64,000 nt of DNA, from assembly GCA_944376295.1 (NCBI GenBank), contig CALWCE010000009.1:1-64000 (forward strand), given 5' to 3'. The notes below the pieces were generated by a model. It did no database searches. It worked only from the letters and a program-made list of their open reading frames with translations, and was not told the origin of the DNA. Origin of the DNA: an uncultured Clostridia bacterium (GTDB taxonomy: Bacteria > Bacillota > Clostridia > Christensenellales > Borkfalkiaceae). Shown piece by piece: positions 34,934 through 43,175 of the stretch; positions within the stretch are counted from its first letter, which is position 1; each line of letters starts with the position of its first letter. A program made the position numbers and the translations under genes.

Positions 34934-35695
34934 TCATATGAGCCGCGCCGCTTGCGACAAAAACCGATATTTGGGGATAGCTTCCCCGCCCTTTTGCAAA
35001 AGGACGACGTATTCGACATTCTTCTGCGGACGAAGGGGCGCATTGACGATCTTCTGCGGCGGGAGCGACAGCGCCGAAGCCGTATCGTAAAACGCATCTA
35101 AGAGCGCCGCATGGCGGGAAACAGGAAGAATGCCGCGCTTTTGAAGCCCCTTCCCCCCGCACTCGAACTGCGGCTTGAAGAGCACGAACGCCTTACCGCC
35201 TTCGGGCAAAATATCTCTGACGGCAGGAAGAACGAGCGACAAGGAGATAAAACTGAGATCGGAGACAACGCCGTCCACGGGAAAAGGAAGGTCCTCCTGT
35301 TTGAGATACCGCGCGTTGGTGTTGTCCAAAACCGTAACACGGGGGTCTAACGCAAGGGAGGGCGCGAGCAGGCTCTCTCCCACGTCGACGCAGACGACCG
35401 CCTTCGCGCCTCGCTGCAGGAGGCAGTCGGTAAAACCGCCCGTGCTGGCGCCGAGATCGCAATATGTTTTCCCCGAGACGTCTACCCCGAACACATCCAA
35501 CCCTCGGGCGAGCTTATAGCCGCCGTTGGAGACGAACTGCTCCTCGGGGGAAAGAAACTCGAACGCATCCCCTTCGCTCACTTCGGAATCGGGCGAAAGC
35601 ACCTTTCCGTCCCGAAGGACGAGCCCCTGTTTCAGCGCTTCGGCAGATTTGGTACGGGAGCCGAATCGATCTGAAAAGAACTTATCGGCACGCAT
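34934..35695 (-). CDS. tlyA: TlyA-family rRNA 2'-O-methyltransferase
   Basis: This 253-residue protein joins an N-terminal S4 RNA-binding domain (MRADKFFSDRFGSRTKSAEAL) to an FtsJ-like methylase domain. The SAM loop is YCDLGASTGGFTDCLLQ. DVGESLLAPSLA and VVSDLSFISL follow. TlyA homologues methylate 16S and 23S rRNA cytidines at the subunit interface; the old name hemolysin is misleading. It overlaps the end of dxs by 14 bases and closes the asp23-nusB-folD-ispA-dxs-tlyA series. Confidence 0.93.
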   Translation of the reverse strand: MRADKFFSDRFGSRTKSAEALKQGLVLRDGKVLSPDSEVSEGDAFEFLSPEEQFVSNGGYKLARGLDVFGVDVSGKTYCDLGASTGGFTDCLLQRGAKAVVCVDVGESLLAPSLALDPRVTVLDNTNARYLKQEDLPFPVDGVVSDLSFISLSLVLPAVRDILPEGGKAFVLFKPQFECGGKGLQKRGILPVSRHAALLDAFYDTASALSLPPQKIVNAPLRPQKNVEYVVLLQKGGEAIPKYRFLSQAARLI

Positions 35696-37457
35696 ACTGC
35701 TCCCTCACACAGGCAAGAATGCGTTCTTCGTCGAGCCCGTACTCCCGCATCAGATCGCAGGGCGCCCCGTGCGGGATAAAAGCGTCGGGATAGCCGAACG
35801 AAATGACTTTTTTTCCCGAATTTTGGAAAAAGCGGGCAACGGCATCCCCCAGACCGCCGACAAGAACGTTATCCTCGAGTGTGATGACGGTATGCGCTTT
35901 CAGCGAGGAAAGCAATCCTTCGTCGAGCGGCTTTACAAAGCGCGCATTGACGAGCGCCAGCTCGAGCCCCTCATTCTGCGCGCGTTTAAGCACGCGGCGG
36001 GCAAGATTCAGGCAGCGCTCCCCAGCCGCAAGCAATACTATGTCAGACATAGTACTATGCAAAACCTCAAATTTCCCGATTTCGATGGCGTTTTCAGGCA
36101 ATTCCGCCCCTTCCGAGCCCTCCCGCGGGTAACGGATGGCAAGCGGACCGTCCATGTGAACGCTCATACGCAGCATGGCGCGGAATTCGGAAATATTCTT
36201 GGGAACGGCGACGGTGAGATTGGGGATCGGGGAAAGGTAGGAAAGATCGAAGACCCCTTGGTGCGTCTCCCCGTCCCTTCCCGTCACGCCTGCCCGGTCG
36301 ATACAGAAGACGACGGGCAGGTTTTGCGCACAGACGTCGTGGACGATCTCGTCATAGGCGCGCTGCAAAAATGTCGAATAGATGGCATAGTACGGGCGCA
36401 TCCCGGCAGCCGCAAGAGACGCGGAAAGCACGGCGGCATGCTCCTCGCAGATGCCGACGTCGAACGCTCTCTCGGGAAACGCTTCAAAAAACCCGCGAAG
36501 GCCGAGACTGTCCGTCATCGCCGCCGTCACGGCGACGATGCAGCTGTCCCTTTCCGCCAAAGCCGTCAGTTCTTCTCCGAGGGCACGGGAATACTCCGCG
36601 CCGCCGCCCGCGCCGACGCCGTGCGTCTCGGTGGGAGCGCGCTCCGCAAACGCATGCCCGCACCCCTTGCGCGTATGAACATGAAGGAGAACGCTCCCCT
36701 TTTCGAGGGCATGCTTTGCCTGCTCCAAAGAGGCAAGCAATTCGGCCATATCGTGCCCGTTGACGACGCCCATGTAAGTAAGCCCGAAATGCTCGAAAAG
36801 CCTTACGTCATCTTCGGGGATGGAGGTTTCCCCATCGTGCCGCGCGGCGTTTTGACTCCCCTCGACGGCACCGGCATCTTGGGCGCCTTCCCGCATCTCT
36901 TTGAGAACCGCCGCCATGCTTCCGACCGTCTCGGAAATGGACATCCCGTTATCATTCAGGATGATGAGGATGCGCGTATTCAGAATTTTAAGACTGTTGA
37001 GCGCCTCGTAAATGAGCCCGTTGTTGAAGGACCCGTCGCCGACGAGCGCAATGACAGCTCCCCCCTCCCCTTTGAGATCGCGCGCTTTGGCAAAGCCGAG
37101 CGCCGCCGAAATGGCGGTGCCCGCATGACCCGTGCCGTAGCAGTCGTATTCGCTCTCGCTGCGCTTGGGGAAGCCTGAAAGCCCGCCCTCCTGCCGAAGC
37201 GTCCCGAACGCGCCCGCCCTGCCCGAGAGCAGCTTGTGCGCATAGCACTGATGCCCGACGTCGAAGACGATCTTATCGCGCGGGAAGTCGAAGACGCGGT
37301 GCAGCGCCACGGTGAGCTCCACCGCCCCCAGATTGGAAGAAAGATGCCCGCCGCAGCGGGAAACGGTCGCAAGGATCTCCTCCCGCAGCTCCCCGCAAAG
37401 TTCCTTCAATTGAGAAAGGGAAGCACTTTTCAGCTCCCCGTTTTCGATCTCTCTCAT
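35682..37457 (-). CDS. dxs: 1-deoxy-D-xylulose-5-phosphate synthase
   Basis: This 591-residue thiamine-diphosphate enzyme starts the MEP isoprenoid pathway from pyruvate and glyceraldehyde 3-phosphate. It has GGHLSSNLGAVELTVALH, KIVFDVGHQCYAHKLL, the TPP motif GDGSFNNGLIYEALN and FVKPLDEGLL at the end. It is somewhat shorter than the usual 620-640 residues. The linker before FEHFGL is low in complexity. Near residue 469 the sequence LHSTMSDIV is encoded by copy B of the 28-bp repeat. It follows ispA after 3 bases. Confidence 0.95.
   Translation of the reverse strand: MREIENGELKSASLSQLKELCGELREEILATVSRCGGHLSSNLGAVELTVALHRVFDFPRDKIVFDVGHQCYAHKLLSGRAGAFGTLRQEGGLSGFPKRSESEYDCYGTGHAGTAISAALGFAKARDLKGEGGAVIALVGDGSFNNGLIYEALNSLKILNTRILIILNDNGMSISETVGSMAAVLKEMREGAQDAGAVEGSQNAARHDGETSIPEDDVRLFEHFGLTYMGVVNGHDMAELLASLEQAKHALEKGSVLLHVHTRKGCGHAFAERAPTETHGVGAGGGAEYSRALGEELTALAERDSCIVAVTAAMTDSLGLRGFFEAFPERAFDVGICEEHAAVLSASLAAAGMRPYYAIYSTFLQRAYDEIVHDVCAQNLPVVFCIDRAGVTGRDGETHQGVFDLSYLSPIPNLTVAVPKNISEFRAMLRMSVHMDGPLAIRYPREGSEGAELPENAIEIGKFEVLHSTMSDIVLLAAGERCLNLARRVLKRAQNEGLELALVNARFVKPLDEGLLSSLKAHTVITLEDNVLVGGLGDAVARFFQNSGKKVISFGYPDAFIPHGAPCDLMREYGLDEERILACVREQYACR
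36037..36064 (-). repeat. 28-bp double-palindrome repeat, copy B (inside dxs)
   Basis: It contains CATAGTACTATG (36048-36059) overlapping the 17-bp palindrome ACTATGTCAGACATAGT (36037-36053). On the coding strand it reads as the peptide LHSTMSDI in dxs. It is identical to copy C at all but two positions. Confidence 0.9.
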
Positions 37458-37460
37458 ATT

Positions 37461-38330
37461 TCAATGATCCCTCTCGCGGACATACGCCACGAGCTCCCAA
37501 AAGAAGCTCATATCCGCATCCGCCTTGGAAAGCGCTTCTCCGCATCGATCTGCAAGCGCGTCCGCACGGCGTTCCGCCCCGGAAAGCCCGTAAACACGCA
37601 CGCAGGTGAGCTTGTGTTCCTGCTCGTCTTTCCCGAGCGTCTTGCCCATCTTATCCCCCTCTCCTTTGACGTCGAGGATATCGTCCGTCATCTGAAAGAG
37701 GATGCCGAGCGCGGTGCCAAATTCCTTCATCGGCGCCTCATTCCTTCCCGCAATGGCAGCAGCCATCATGAGGGGCGCGCGGATGAGCTGCGCCGTCTTG
37801 TTTTCATAGATAAAGGAAAGTTCCCTCTCGCCTGCATTTTCATCGCGTTCGCAGGCAAGGTCCAGAAACTGCCCCGCGACCATGCCCTCCGCCCCAGCGG
37901 CATGCGCCAGAAGTTCGGCGGCGCGGCGGTGCGGCTCATCCTTTGCCGCCGCCACGGAGAGGGTAAACGCTTCGCTCAGCAGCGCGTCTCCCGCCAGGAT
38001 GGCATTGCCCTCGCCGAACTGCTTATGGCTGGAAGGCTTGCCGCGGCGCAGATCGTCGTTGTCCATCGCGGGAAGATCGTCGTGGATGAGGGAATAAGTA
38101 TGGATGCACTCGAGCGCCAGAGCAAGCCCGTTTTCCCTCTCCCATTCGCAACCGAATGCGTCGAGCGCCGCAAGAAAGAGGACGGGCCGCAGCCGTTTCC
38201 CGCCTGCAAGCAGGGAATAGCGCATGGCATCCGCAAGCCCGCGCGGGCAGGAAAGCCGCGCGCAATACGCTTCGAGCATGCCCTCGAAGGCAGTCAGATA
38301 AGTCTTGTATTGGACGGGAAGCGCGCTCAT
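37461..38330 (-). CDS. ispA: Polyprenyl diphosphate synthase, farnesyl/geranyl type
   Basis: This 289-residue enzyme condenses isopentenyl diphosphate with allylic diphosphates. The first aspartate-rich motif is HDDLPAMDNDDLRRGK and the second is QMTDDILDVKGE. GGKRLRP is present near residue 43. The length and the short residue set before the first motif fit farnesyl diphosphate synthase. Its stop lies 3 bp before dxs and its start overlaps folD by four bases, so it is part of the coupled run that feeds isoprenoid synthesis. Confidence 0.95.
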   Translation of the reverse strand: MSALPVQYKTYLTAFEGMLEAYCARLSCPRGLADAMRYSLLAGGKRLRPVLFLAALDAFGCEWERENGLALALECIHTYSLIHDDLPAMDNDDLRRGKPSSHKQFGEGNAILAGDALLSEAFTLSVAAAKDEPHRRAAELLAHAAGAEGMVAGQFLDLACERDENAGERELSFIYENKTAQLIRAPLMMAAAIAGRNEAPMKEFGTALGILFQMTDDILDVKGEGDKMGKTLGKDEQEHKLTCVRVYGLSGAERRADALADRCGEALSKADADMSFFWELVAYVRERDH

Positions 38331-39175
38331 CTTTGCGCCCGCTCCGCCGCGTCACAGGTGTTTTTCAGGAGCATGGCGATGGTCATCGGTCCCACTCCGC
38401 CGGGGACGGGAGTGATGGCGAACGCCTTCTCTTTGACGTGTTCAAAGTCGACGTCGCCGCAGAGCTTGCCGTTCTCGTCGCGGTCCATCCCCACATCGAT
38501 GACGACGGCGCCCTCTTTGACCATATCCGCCGTGATAAATTTCGGCTTGCCGATGGCGGCGACTAAAATATCCGCCCGCCTGCATTCTTCTGAAAGATCT
38601 TTCGTCTTGCTGTGGCAGACGGTGACCGTCGCGTCGGCGTTGAGAAGGAGCAGCGCCATGGGCCGCCCCACGATATTGCTTCTCCCCACGACGACGGCGC
38701 GCTTGCCCGCGACCGGAATATTGCTGCGGGAGAGCATCTCCATGACGCCGAGCGGCGTGCAGGCAACGGTGCCTTCCTCTTTGAGGGCGAGCCTGCCGAT
38801 GTTCTCCGCCAAAAATCCGTCCACATCCTTAGCAGGCGGGATGAGAGACAAGAGTTTCTTTTCGTCCAATCCGCGCGGAAGCGGGAGCTGAACGAGGATG
38901 CCGTGGACGTTCTCGTCTTCGGCAAGCGCCGAAACGAGCTCTTCCGCCTGGTTTTGCGTCGTCTCTTCGGGAAGGTCGTGACGGAAGGAGCGGATGCCAG
39001 CCTCCTCGCACGCCCTGACCTTGTTGCGGACGTACACCTGCGAAGCGGGGTCGTTCCCGATGAGCACAACGGCAAGCCCGATCTTTTTGCCGTATTTTTC
39101 TTCATAAGCCTGCGTGCGGAGTTTGAGTTCTGCACGGATCTCTGCCGCAATGGCCTTTCCGTCGATGAGCTTCAT
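38327..39175 (-). CDS. folD: Methylenetetrahydrofolate dehydrogenase/cyclohydrolase
   Basis: This 282-residue bifunctional enzyme interconverts methylene- and formyl-tetrahydrofolate. Visible are YVRNKVRACEEAGI (with the catalytic lysine region), GILVQLPLPRGLDEKKLL, CTPLGVMEML, VVGRSNIVGRPMALLLL for NADP and TPVPGGVGPMTIAMLL at the end. Full length. ATG/TGA overlaps of four bases join it to nusB before and ispA after. Confidence 0.97.
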   Translation of the reverse strand: MKLIDGKAIAAEIRAELKLRTQAYEEKYGKKIGLAVVLIGNDPASQVYVRNKVRACEEAGIRSFRHDLPEETTQNQAEELVSALAEDENVHGILVQLPLPRGLDEKKLLSLIPPAKDVDGFLAENIGRLALKEEGTVACTPLGVMEMLSRSNIPVAGKRAVVVGRSNIVGRPMALLLLNADATVTVCHSKTKDLSEECRRADILVAAIGKPKFITADMVKEGAVVIDVGMDRDENGKLCGDVDFEHVKEKAFAITPVPGGVGPMTIAMLLKNTCDAAERAQR

Positions 39176-39564
39176 TGGTTGATGATCCCTCCCAGCACGC
39201 CGTTGACAAAGCTTGCGGAATTTTCCGTGGAATATTTGCGCGCGAGCCCCGCCGCCTCGCTCACCGAGACAACGGCGGGAACGTCATCCACATATTTGAT
39301 CTCCGCGAGCGCCAGCAAAAGGATCGCTTTGTCCGCCATGTAAATGCGGTATTGCGCAAAGCGCTCGACCTTTTCGTCGAGCACGGCAAGCAATTCTTCC
39401 TTATGTTCGTTTACGAGCCCCACCAATTTGTGGGCAAACGCGCGGTCCTCTTCCCCGAGGCCTTCCTTATGATAGACGTTCGCTTCGAACCTGCCGTCGC
39501 AGTCGCCGCCGAACTCCCGCGCAAAGACGATCTTAAAAGCCGCCTCTCTCGCCTGGCTTCTCAT
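39172..39564 (-). CDS. nusB: Transcription antitermination factor NusB
   Basis: This 130-residue helical protein starts MRSQAREAAFKIVFARE, the NusB N-terminal RNA-binding motif. It ends VSEAAGLARKYSTENSASFVNGVLGGI, the conserved C-terminal helix. NusB with NusE binds boxA RNA and prevents premature termination in rRNA operons. Its position upstream of folD is common in Firmicutes. Confidence 0.95.
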   Translation of the reverse strand: MRSQAREAAFKIVFAREFGGDCDGRFEANVYHKEGLGEEDRAFAHKLVGLVNEHKEELLAVLDEKVERFAQYRIYMADKAILLLALAEIKYVDDVPAVVSVSEAAGLARKYSTENSASFVNGVLGGIINQ

Positions 39565-39585
39565 GGTACTCCTTTCCGAAGAGCC

Positions 39586-39608
39586 GCCCGTCTGCGCTGC
39601 AGACGGGC
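39586..39608. other. GC-rich hairpin between asp23 and nusB
   Basis: GCCCGTCTGC (39586-39595) and GCAGACGGGC (39599-39608) form a perfect 10-bp stem with a 3-base loop. No T tract follows on the minus strand, so it may be an mRNA stability or processing element and not a terminator. Confidence 0.6.
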
Positions 39609-39618
39609 CGCCCCGCGA

Positions 39619-39993
39619 TCACTTGTTTTCTTGCTGCTCCCGATTTTCTGCCGCGGGAGGAACGGGCGGAGCCGCTTCGGGGAAGACGACGCTCTGGATA
39701 TGGACGTCGACCTTCGCGATGCGGTATTTCGTCATCGACTCGACCATCTGCTTGACGGTCTGTTGGATGGCGAATGCAAGCTCCGGCACACTGTAACCAT
39801 AGTGGGCGATGACGGAAATATCCGCAAAGATCCCTTCCTTTTCAAAGTTGACTTTGATGCCCTTGCTCTTGGAGGGAACGAGCTCGATCCCTTCCGTTTC
39901 CTGCAAACTGAGCGCGATGATGCCGCTCACAATGTCCGTATTATAGGAAATGCGGCCCTTTTGTCCGTTCGGATTATACCTGATGCTTGCCAT
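39619..39993 (-). CDS. Asp23/Gls24-family envelope stress protein
   Basis: This 124-residue protein has the Asp23/Gls24 (DUF322) domain: GRISYNTDIVSGIIALSLQETEGIELV near the start and ISVIAHYGYSVPELAFAIQQTVKQMVESMT. The C-terminal tail is rich in Pro/Ala/Glu. Such proteins are found at the membrane under envelope stress, and a copy beside nusB is common in Clostridia. It heads the nusB operon, with its own promoter and a GGAG ribosome site. Confidence 0.9.
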   Translation of the reverse strand: MASIRYNPNGQKGRISYNTDIVSGIIALSLQETEGIELVPSKSKGIKVNFEKEGIFADISVIAHYGYSVPELAFAIQQTVKQMVESMTKYRIAKVDVHIQSVVFPEAAPPVPPAAENREQQENK

Positions 39994-40013
39994 AATACAT
40001 TCTCCTTAGAGGT

Positions 40014-40042
40014 ATTATAGCACATCTTTCCCTAAATTTCCA
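40014..40042 (-). promoter_or_regulatory. Promoter of asp23-nusB-folD-ispA-dxs-tlyA
   Basis: TATAAT (40019-40014) is preceded by a TGTG extended -10. TGGAAA (40042-40037) at 17 bp is a weak -35. Confidence 0.6.
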
Positions 40043-40074
40043 CTATCTTTCCGCATTTTTATGGCGATTTTTTC

Positions 40075-40560
40075 TCAGCTTTCCGCGTAAATGGGCATGA
40101 TCACGATATTTCCGTTGCGGATGCCCAATTCGTCCTCGATCACAGAGAAGATCTGCGTCACGTTTTCTGCGGAAAGTTCGCCCGAATTGACAAAGATATT
40201 GATGTTTTCCGACTCCGCGCCGATCGCCACGGCGGCATCGGAAAAGCCGATGGTCTTGATCATCGTCTCGATGACGAGCTCAGTCTCCATCACCTCCACC
40301 ATGCGCTGTTTTTCGGCGACGGCTTCCTTGTATTCCTCCGAATCGGAAGCATACGCCGCTATGACGCTGTCAAGCTGCAGAAATTCCTCGTTGCGCGTCG
40401 TCAGACGCTCCGTGCGGTAACTCGTGAAATAGTCGTCCTGCGCCGCAGCGTCCGTCGCCGCGTCCGCAGGCGTTCCCGCCAACACGAAGTTGAAGACGGC
40501 AGTCACGGCGAGCAGCAAAACAAGCGTGGACATGATCGCGATCTTTTTGGTGTTTGACAT
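40075..40560 (-). CDS. spoIIIAH: Stage III sporulation protein AH
   Basis: This 161-residue protein has one N-terminal membrane anchor (about residues 8-29). An extracytoplasmic region with helices is followed by a YscJ/FliF-like ring domain (TMIKTIGFSDAAVAIGAESENINIFVNSG). SpoIIIAH sits in the mother-cell membrane and pairs with forespore SpoIIQ to form the feeding-tube channel. It is the last gene of the operon. The C-terminal domain is more recognisable than the rest. Confidence 0.85.
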   Translation of the reverse strand: MSNTKKIAIMSTLVLLLAVTAVFNFVLAGTPADAATDAAAQDDYFTSYRTERLTTRNEEFLQLDSVIAAYASDSEEYKEAVAEKQRMVEVMETELVIETMIKTIGFSDAAVAIGAESENINIFVNSGELSAENVTQIFSVIEDELGIRNGNIVIMPIYAES

Positions 40561-40590
40561 TTTCTATACTCCTTCAAAAATATTTCCCTG

Positions 40591-40935
40591 TCACGAAAGA
40601 TAGACCTGCACCTTCTCCTTTGCGATATGAAGCGCAGACGAGGCGATATCGAGGATGCGCATCCGGGAAAGGATGCTGTCTTCCCCGCGGTAGACGACGA
40701 TGCAGGAGACCGGTTTTCCCTCTTCTTCGACGATCATCACGGAAGCGTCCTCGATCCCCTCCACCCGCTCGAGCATGGCGGAGATGCGCGCCTCTGCCTG
40801 TGTTTCGTCGTAACCGGAAGGGTAAGGCTCCGAAAAGAACACCCGCCATACGGCACCGAGCAGCAGGAGCCCCGCCGCACCGAAGAGCAGGATGCGCACC
40901 GTCCTCTTCCTTAAGAGCAGCCTGAGATCTTTCAT
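40591..40935 (-). CDS. spoIIIAG: Stage III sporulation protein AG-like
   Basis: This 114-residue protein has an N-terminal membrane segment (RILLFGAAGLLLLGAVWRVFF). A ring-building domain follows (ARISAMLERVEGIEDASVMIVEE, then SALHIAKEKVQVYLS). SpoIIIAG forms a large ring in the mother-cell membrane. It is shorter than the Bacillus protein (about 229 residues) and lacks the long linker. The ATG at 40935 overlaps the AF stop by four bases; position in the operon supports the call. Confidence 0.82.
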   Translation of the reverse strand: MKDLRLLLRKRTVRILLFGAAGLLLLGAVWRVFFSEPYPSGYDETQAEARISAMLERVEGIEDASVMIVEEEGKPVSCIVVYRGEDSILSRMRILDIASSALHIAKEKVQVYLS

Positions 40936-41390
40936 GAAAGGACCTCCACGGGACAACCGAACCACTTTTCCAGTGCCTCCCCGATCTGCAGCGATATATC
41001 TATATGCGCCTCTTCCCCGGATATTCCAAAGTCCGTGACGCAGACCGTGACTTCTTTTGCCGAATAAGACCCGTCCTGCGCAAGCGTCACACGGCTTTCG
41101 GCAAGCACTCCGAACTCCTCTTCGAGCCAGGAGCCGATCGCCCGTTCCGCGTTCGTTTCCGCAAGCTGCGTACAGGAGAGAAGAAAACGATCCTCCTCCG
41201 CAGCCGTGTCATTGTTCTGAAAGAAAGCCTCTCCCCGAAAGAGAGAAAGAAGAGGAGACACGAGCATAAGAAGCGTGATAAGCTTAGCCGCACCGCGGAT
41301 CAAAGGAGCGAGCCTGCCCTCCGGCAGGACGAGAGAGACAACGGCGGACAAGATGACCGCACCCGCAACGGATAAAATATAGGTCTGCAT
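40932..41390 (-). CDS. spoIIIAF: Stage III sporulation protein AF
   Basis: This 152-residue protein has two membrane segments near its N-terminus (about 5-24 and 31-50). A soluble domain follows (VTLAQDGSYSAKEVTVCVTD, then EEAHIDISLQIGEALEKWFG) that resembles the SpoIIIAF ring-like domain. Its ATG overlaps the AE stop by one base (TGATG). The family assignment depends partly on operon position between AE and AG. Confidence 0.85.
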   Translation of the reverse strand: MQTYILSVAGAVILSAVVSLVLPEGRLAPLIRGAAKLITLLMLVSPLLSLFRGEAFFQNNDTAAEEDRFLLSCTQLAETNAERAIGSWLEEEFGVLAESRVTLAQDGSYSAKEVTVCVTDFGISGEEAHIDISLQIGEALEKWFGCPVEVLS

Positions 41391-42571
41391 CAGAGCACCC
41401 CCGAACCGCAGACAAACAACAGCAGCGTAAGAAAATGAAGAAACCCTATGGCAAGAAGCGAAGCGGTATAATATCCCATATCCCCCGCGAGCCGCGAAAG
41501 AAGGGACGGGATCCTGCCGCCGACGGGCTCCGTCGCAGCCGCCGAGATGCGCAGAAAAAGCTGCATCGCCGCAAGGAGCAGGAGCGGCTTTAAAAGCGCG
41601 GAGACGAGCAGCAGCACGGAAAAAGAACCGAGCGCGTTCTTGATAAGAAGGCTTCCCGCGATCACAAGATCGACGCTCCCCGACAAGAACCCGCCGACCA
41701 CGGGAACGGAGCCCGAAACAAGATATTTGACGGTACGGATGGTAATGCCGTCATATCCGCCGGACGCGATTCCCTGCACAGTGAGGAACAATCCGAACAG
41801 ACCGAACGAAAGCCCGATGAGCCAGCGCAGGATGTTCTTGAACAGATCGCCCAGCTTTTCCGTCTTTACCTCCGGCGACAGATCCCCGACAAAGCTCAAA
41901 ACGAGAACGGCAACGGAAACGGGCAGGACGACGGAAGAAAACAAATTCAAGATACCGTCACTCAAAAAAACGACTGCGGGACGAAAGACTGCCGCCGACA
42001 CGGCGCCCCCGCCCGCCGCCATGAGCGTGAGGAGGACGGGATAGACGAGCTCCATCTGCGTCTTCATCGCCTTCACGGAGGAGAACACGGAGGAAAGCAC
42101 CGAGACGAGACAGGCAAGCACGGACGCCCCGACGGCAAGCAGGGCGATCAAGCCAATTATGTCTGACATAGTACTATGCAAAAACCCACTTTTCGCGGAG
42201 TTCAGGATCCCGCATAGAAGACTTGCTGCCAATATAACGGAAAAAGCAGGGAATAGCAGGGTGATCTCCTCCAAAAAAGTGTGTAAAACGGCATTGCCGA
42301 GAGAGCTATAATCGAGGGACAGATCGCCGTCAATGAGCCCTTTTAATTTATCTTTTACGGAGATGCCGTGAAATTCCGTTAACGTATCAAGATATTCCTG
42401 CAAGTCCTGAAGATCGAGCTCATCCAATAAATCGGATATATTCTGTTGAAGTTCTTCCTCCGCTTCCGATTCGATGTCTTCCGTTCCCGCGGCATAGACG
42501 ACCACGCTCCCCTTCCCCGTCGCAGCAAAAACGGCGAGCAAGATCAAAATGAACAGCGTAAATTTTTTCAT
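41390..42571 (-). CDS. spoIIIAE: Stage III sporulation protein AE
   Basis: This 393-residue protein has a signal-like N-terminus (KKFTLFILILLAVFAATG) and a long amphipathic region. Seven or more hydrophobic segments follow, with VVLPVSVAVLVLSFVGDLSP and the conserved ASGGYDGITIRTVKYLVSGSVPVVGGFLSGSVDLVIAGSLL. SpoIIIAE is the main membrane component of the mother-cell side of the channel. Residues encoded by copy C of the 28-bp repeat read LHSTMSDII between the first two membrane segments. It lies one base after AD. Confidence 0.92.
   Translation of the reverse strand: MKKFTLFILILLAVFAATGKGSVVVYAAGTEDIESEAEEELQQNISDLLDELDLQDLQEYLDTLTEFHGISVKDKLKGLIDGDLSLDYSSLGNAVLHTFLEEITLLFPAFSVILAASLLCGILNSAKSGFLHSTMSDIIGLIALLAVGASVLACLVSVLSSVFSSVKAMKTQMELVYPVLLTLMAAGGGAVSAAVFRPAVVFLSDGILNLFSSVVLPVSVAVLVLSFVGDLSPEVKTEKLGDLFKNILRWLIGLSFGLFGLFLTVQGIASGGYDGITIRTVKYLVSGSVPVVGGFLSGSVDLVIAGSLLIKNALGSFSVLLLVSALLKPLLLLAAMQLFLRISAAATEPVGGRIPSLLSRLAGDMGYYTASLLAIGFLHFLTLLLFVCGSGVL
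42156..42183 (-). repeat. 28-bp double-palindrome repeat, copy C (inside spoIIIAE)
   Basis: CATAGTACTATG (42167-42178) overlaps TATGTCTGACATA (42158-42170). It differs from copy B at two positions and encodes the same peptide LHSTMSDI, in the same frame relative to the motif. Confidence 0.9.
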
Positions 42572-42572
42572 A

Positions 42573-42965
42573 TCAGATGAACCCGATGAGCGCACCCACA
42601 AGGGAGAGCACGCTCTCCAAAATGGGGATGGAAAGGACGAGGATGACGATCTTTCCCGCAAAGATGAGTTTGTCCGCAACGGAGTTCTGCCCGAAATCGT
42701 TCAGGATACCCGCGCTGAATTCGACGAGATAACCGATGCCGATCATCTTCAGGAGCGACTTGATGAGCGCGGCGTCGATGCCCGTTCCCTCTGCGATGGA
42801 GCCAAAAATCGACAGGCTGTCTTTGACGAGGTCGAGGATGAGAAGCAGGAGGATGATACACCCCGCCACCGTGACCGCAAAGGAGAGCTCCGGGCGGGTC
42901 GATCTGAGCAGCAGGGCAGTGACGCCCGTCACAAACGCAATGCCGATAAGCTGAAAGAGCTGCAT
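42573..42965 (-). CDS. spoIIIAD: Stage III sporulation protein AD
   Basis: This 130-residue hydrophobic protein has four membrane segments and the conserved KMIGIGYLVEFSAGILNDFGQNSVADKLIFAGK segment of SpoIIIAD/AC-type proteins. The ATG at 42965 overlaps the AC stop by one base (TGATG). Confidence 0.93.
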   Translation of the reverse strand: MQLFQLIGIAFVTGVTALLLRSTRPELSFAVTVAGCIILLLLILDLVKDSLSIFGSIAEGTGIDAALIKSLLKMIGIGYLVEFSAGILNDFGQNSVADKLIFAGKIVILVLSIPILESVLSLVGALIGFI

Positions 42966-43162
42966 CAACTCACCCCGAAGATCTCTTGGATGGCGGCAAA
43001 CAGATCGCCGATCATGGTGACGGCAACGGTGAGCACGATGACGAGCCCCACGATGGAGACGACCGTCGCGATGTCGTCGCGGTCTGACTTTTTGAGCACC
43101 TGGCAGACGACGGTGATGACGATCCCGATCGCCGCCAGTTTGAAGATCACGGAAATATCCAT
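42965..43162 (-). CDS. spoIIIAC: Stage III sporulation protein AC
   Basis: This 65-residue protein begins MDISVIFKLAAIGIVITVVC and has two membrane segments joined by the polar loop QVLKKSDRDDIATVVSIVGL, the SpoIIIAC pattern. The ATG at 43162 follows GGGGGAACGGT. It overlaps AD by one base. It is small and hydrophobic, and a longer upstream frame is only a shadow of spoIIIAB. Confidence 0.93.
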   Translation of the reverse strand: MDISVIFKLAAIGIVITVVCQVLKKSDRDDIATVVSIVGLVIVLTVAVTMIGDLFAAIQEIFGVS

Positions 43163-43175
43163 ACCGTTCCCCCGA

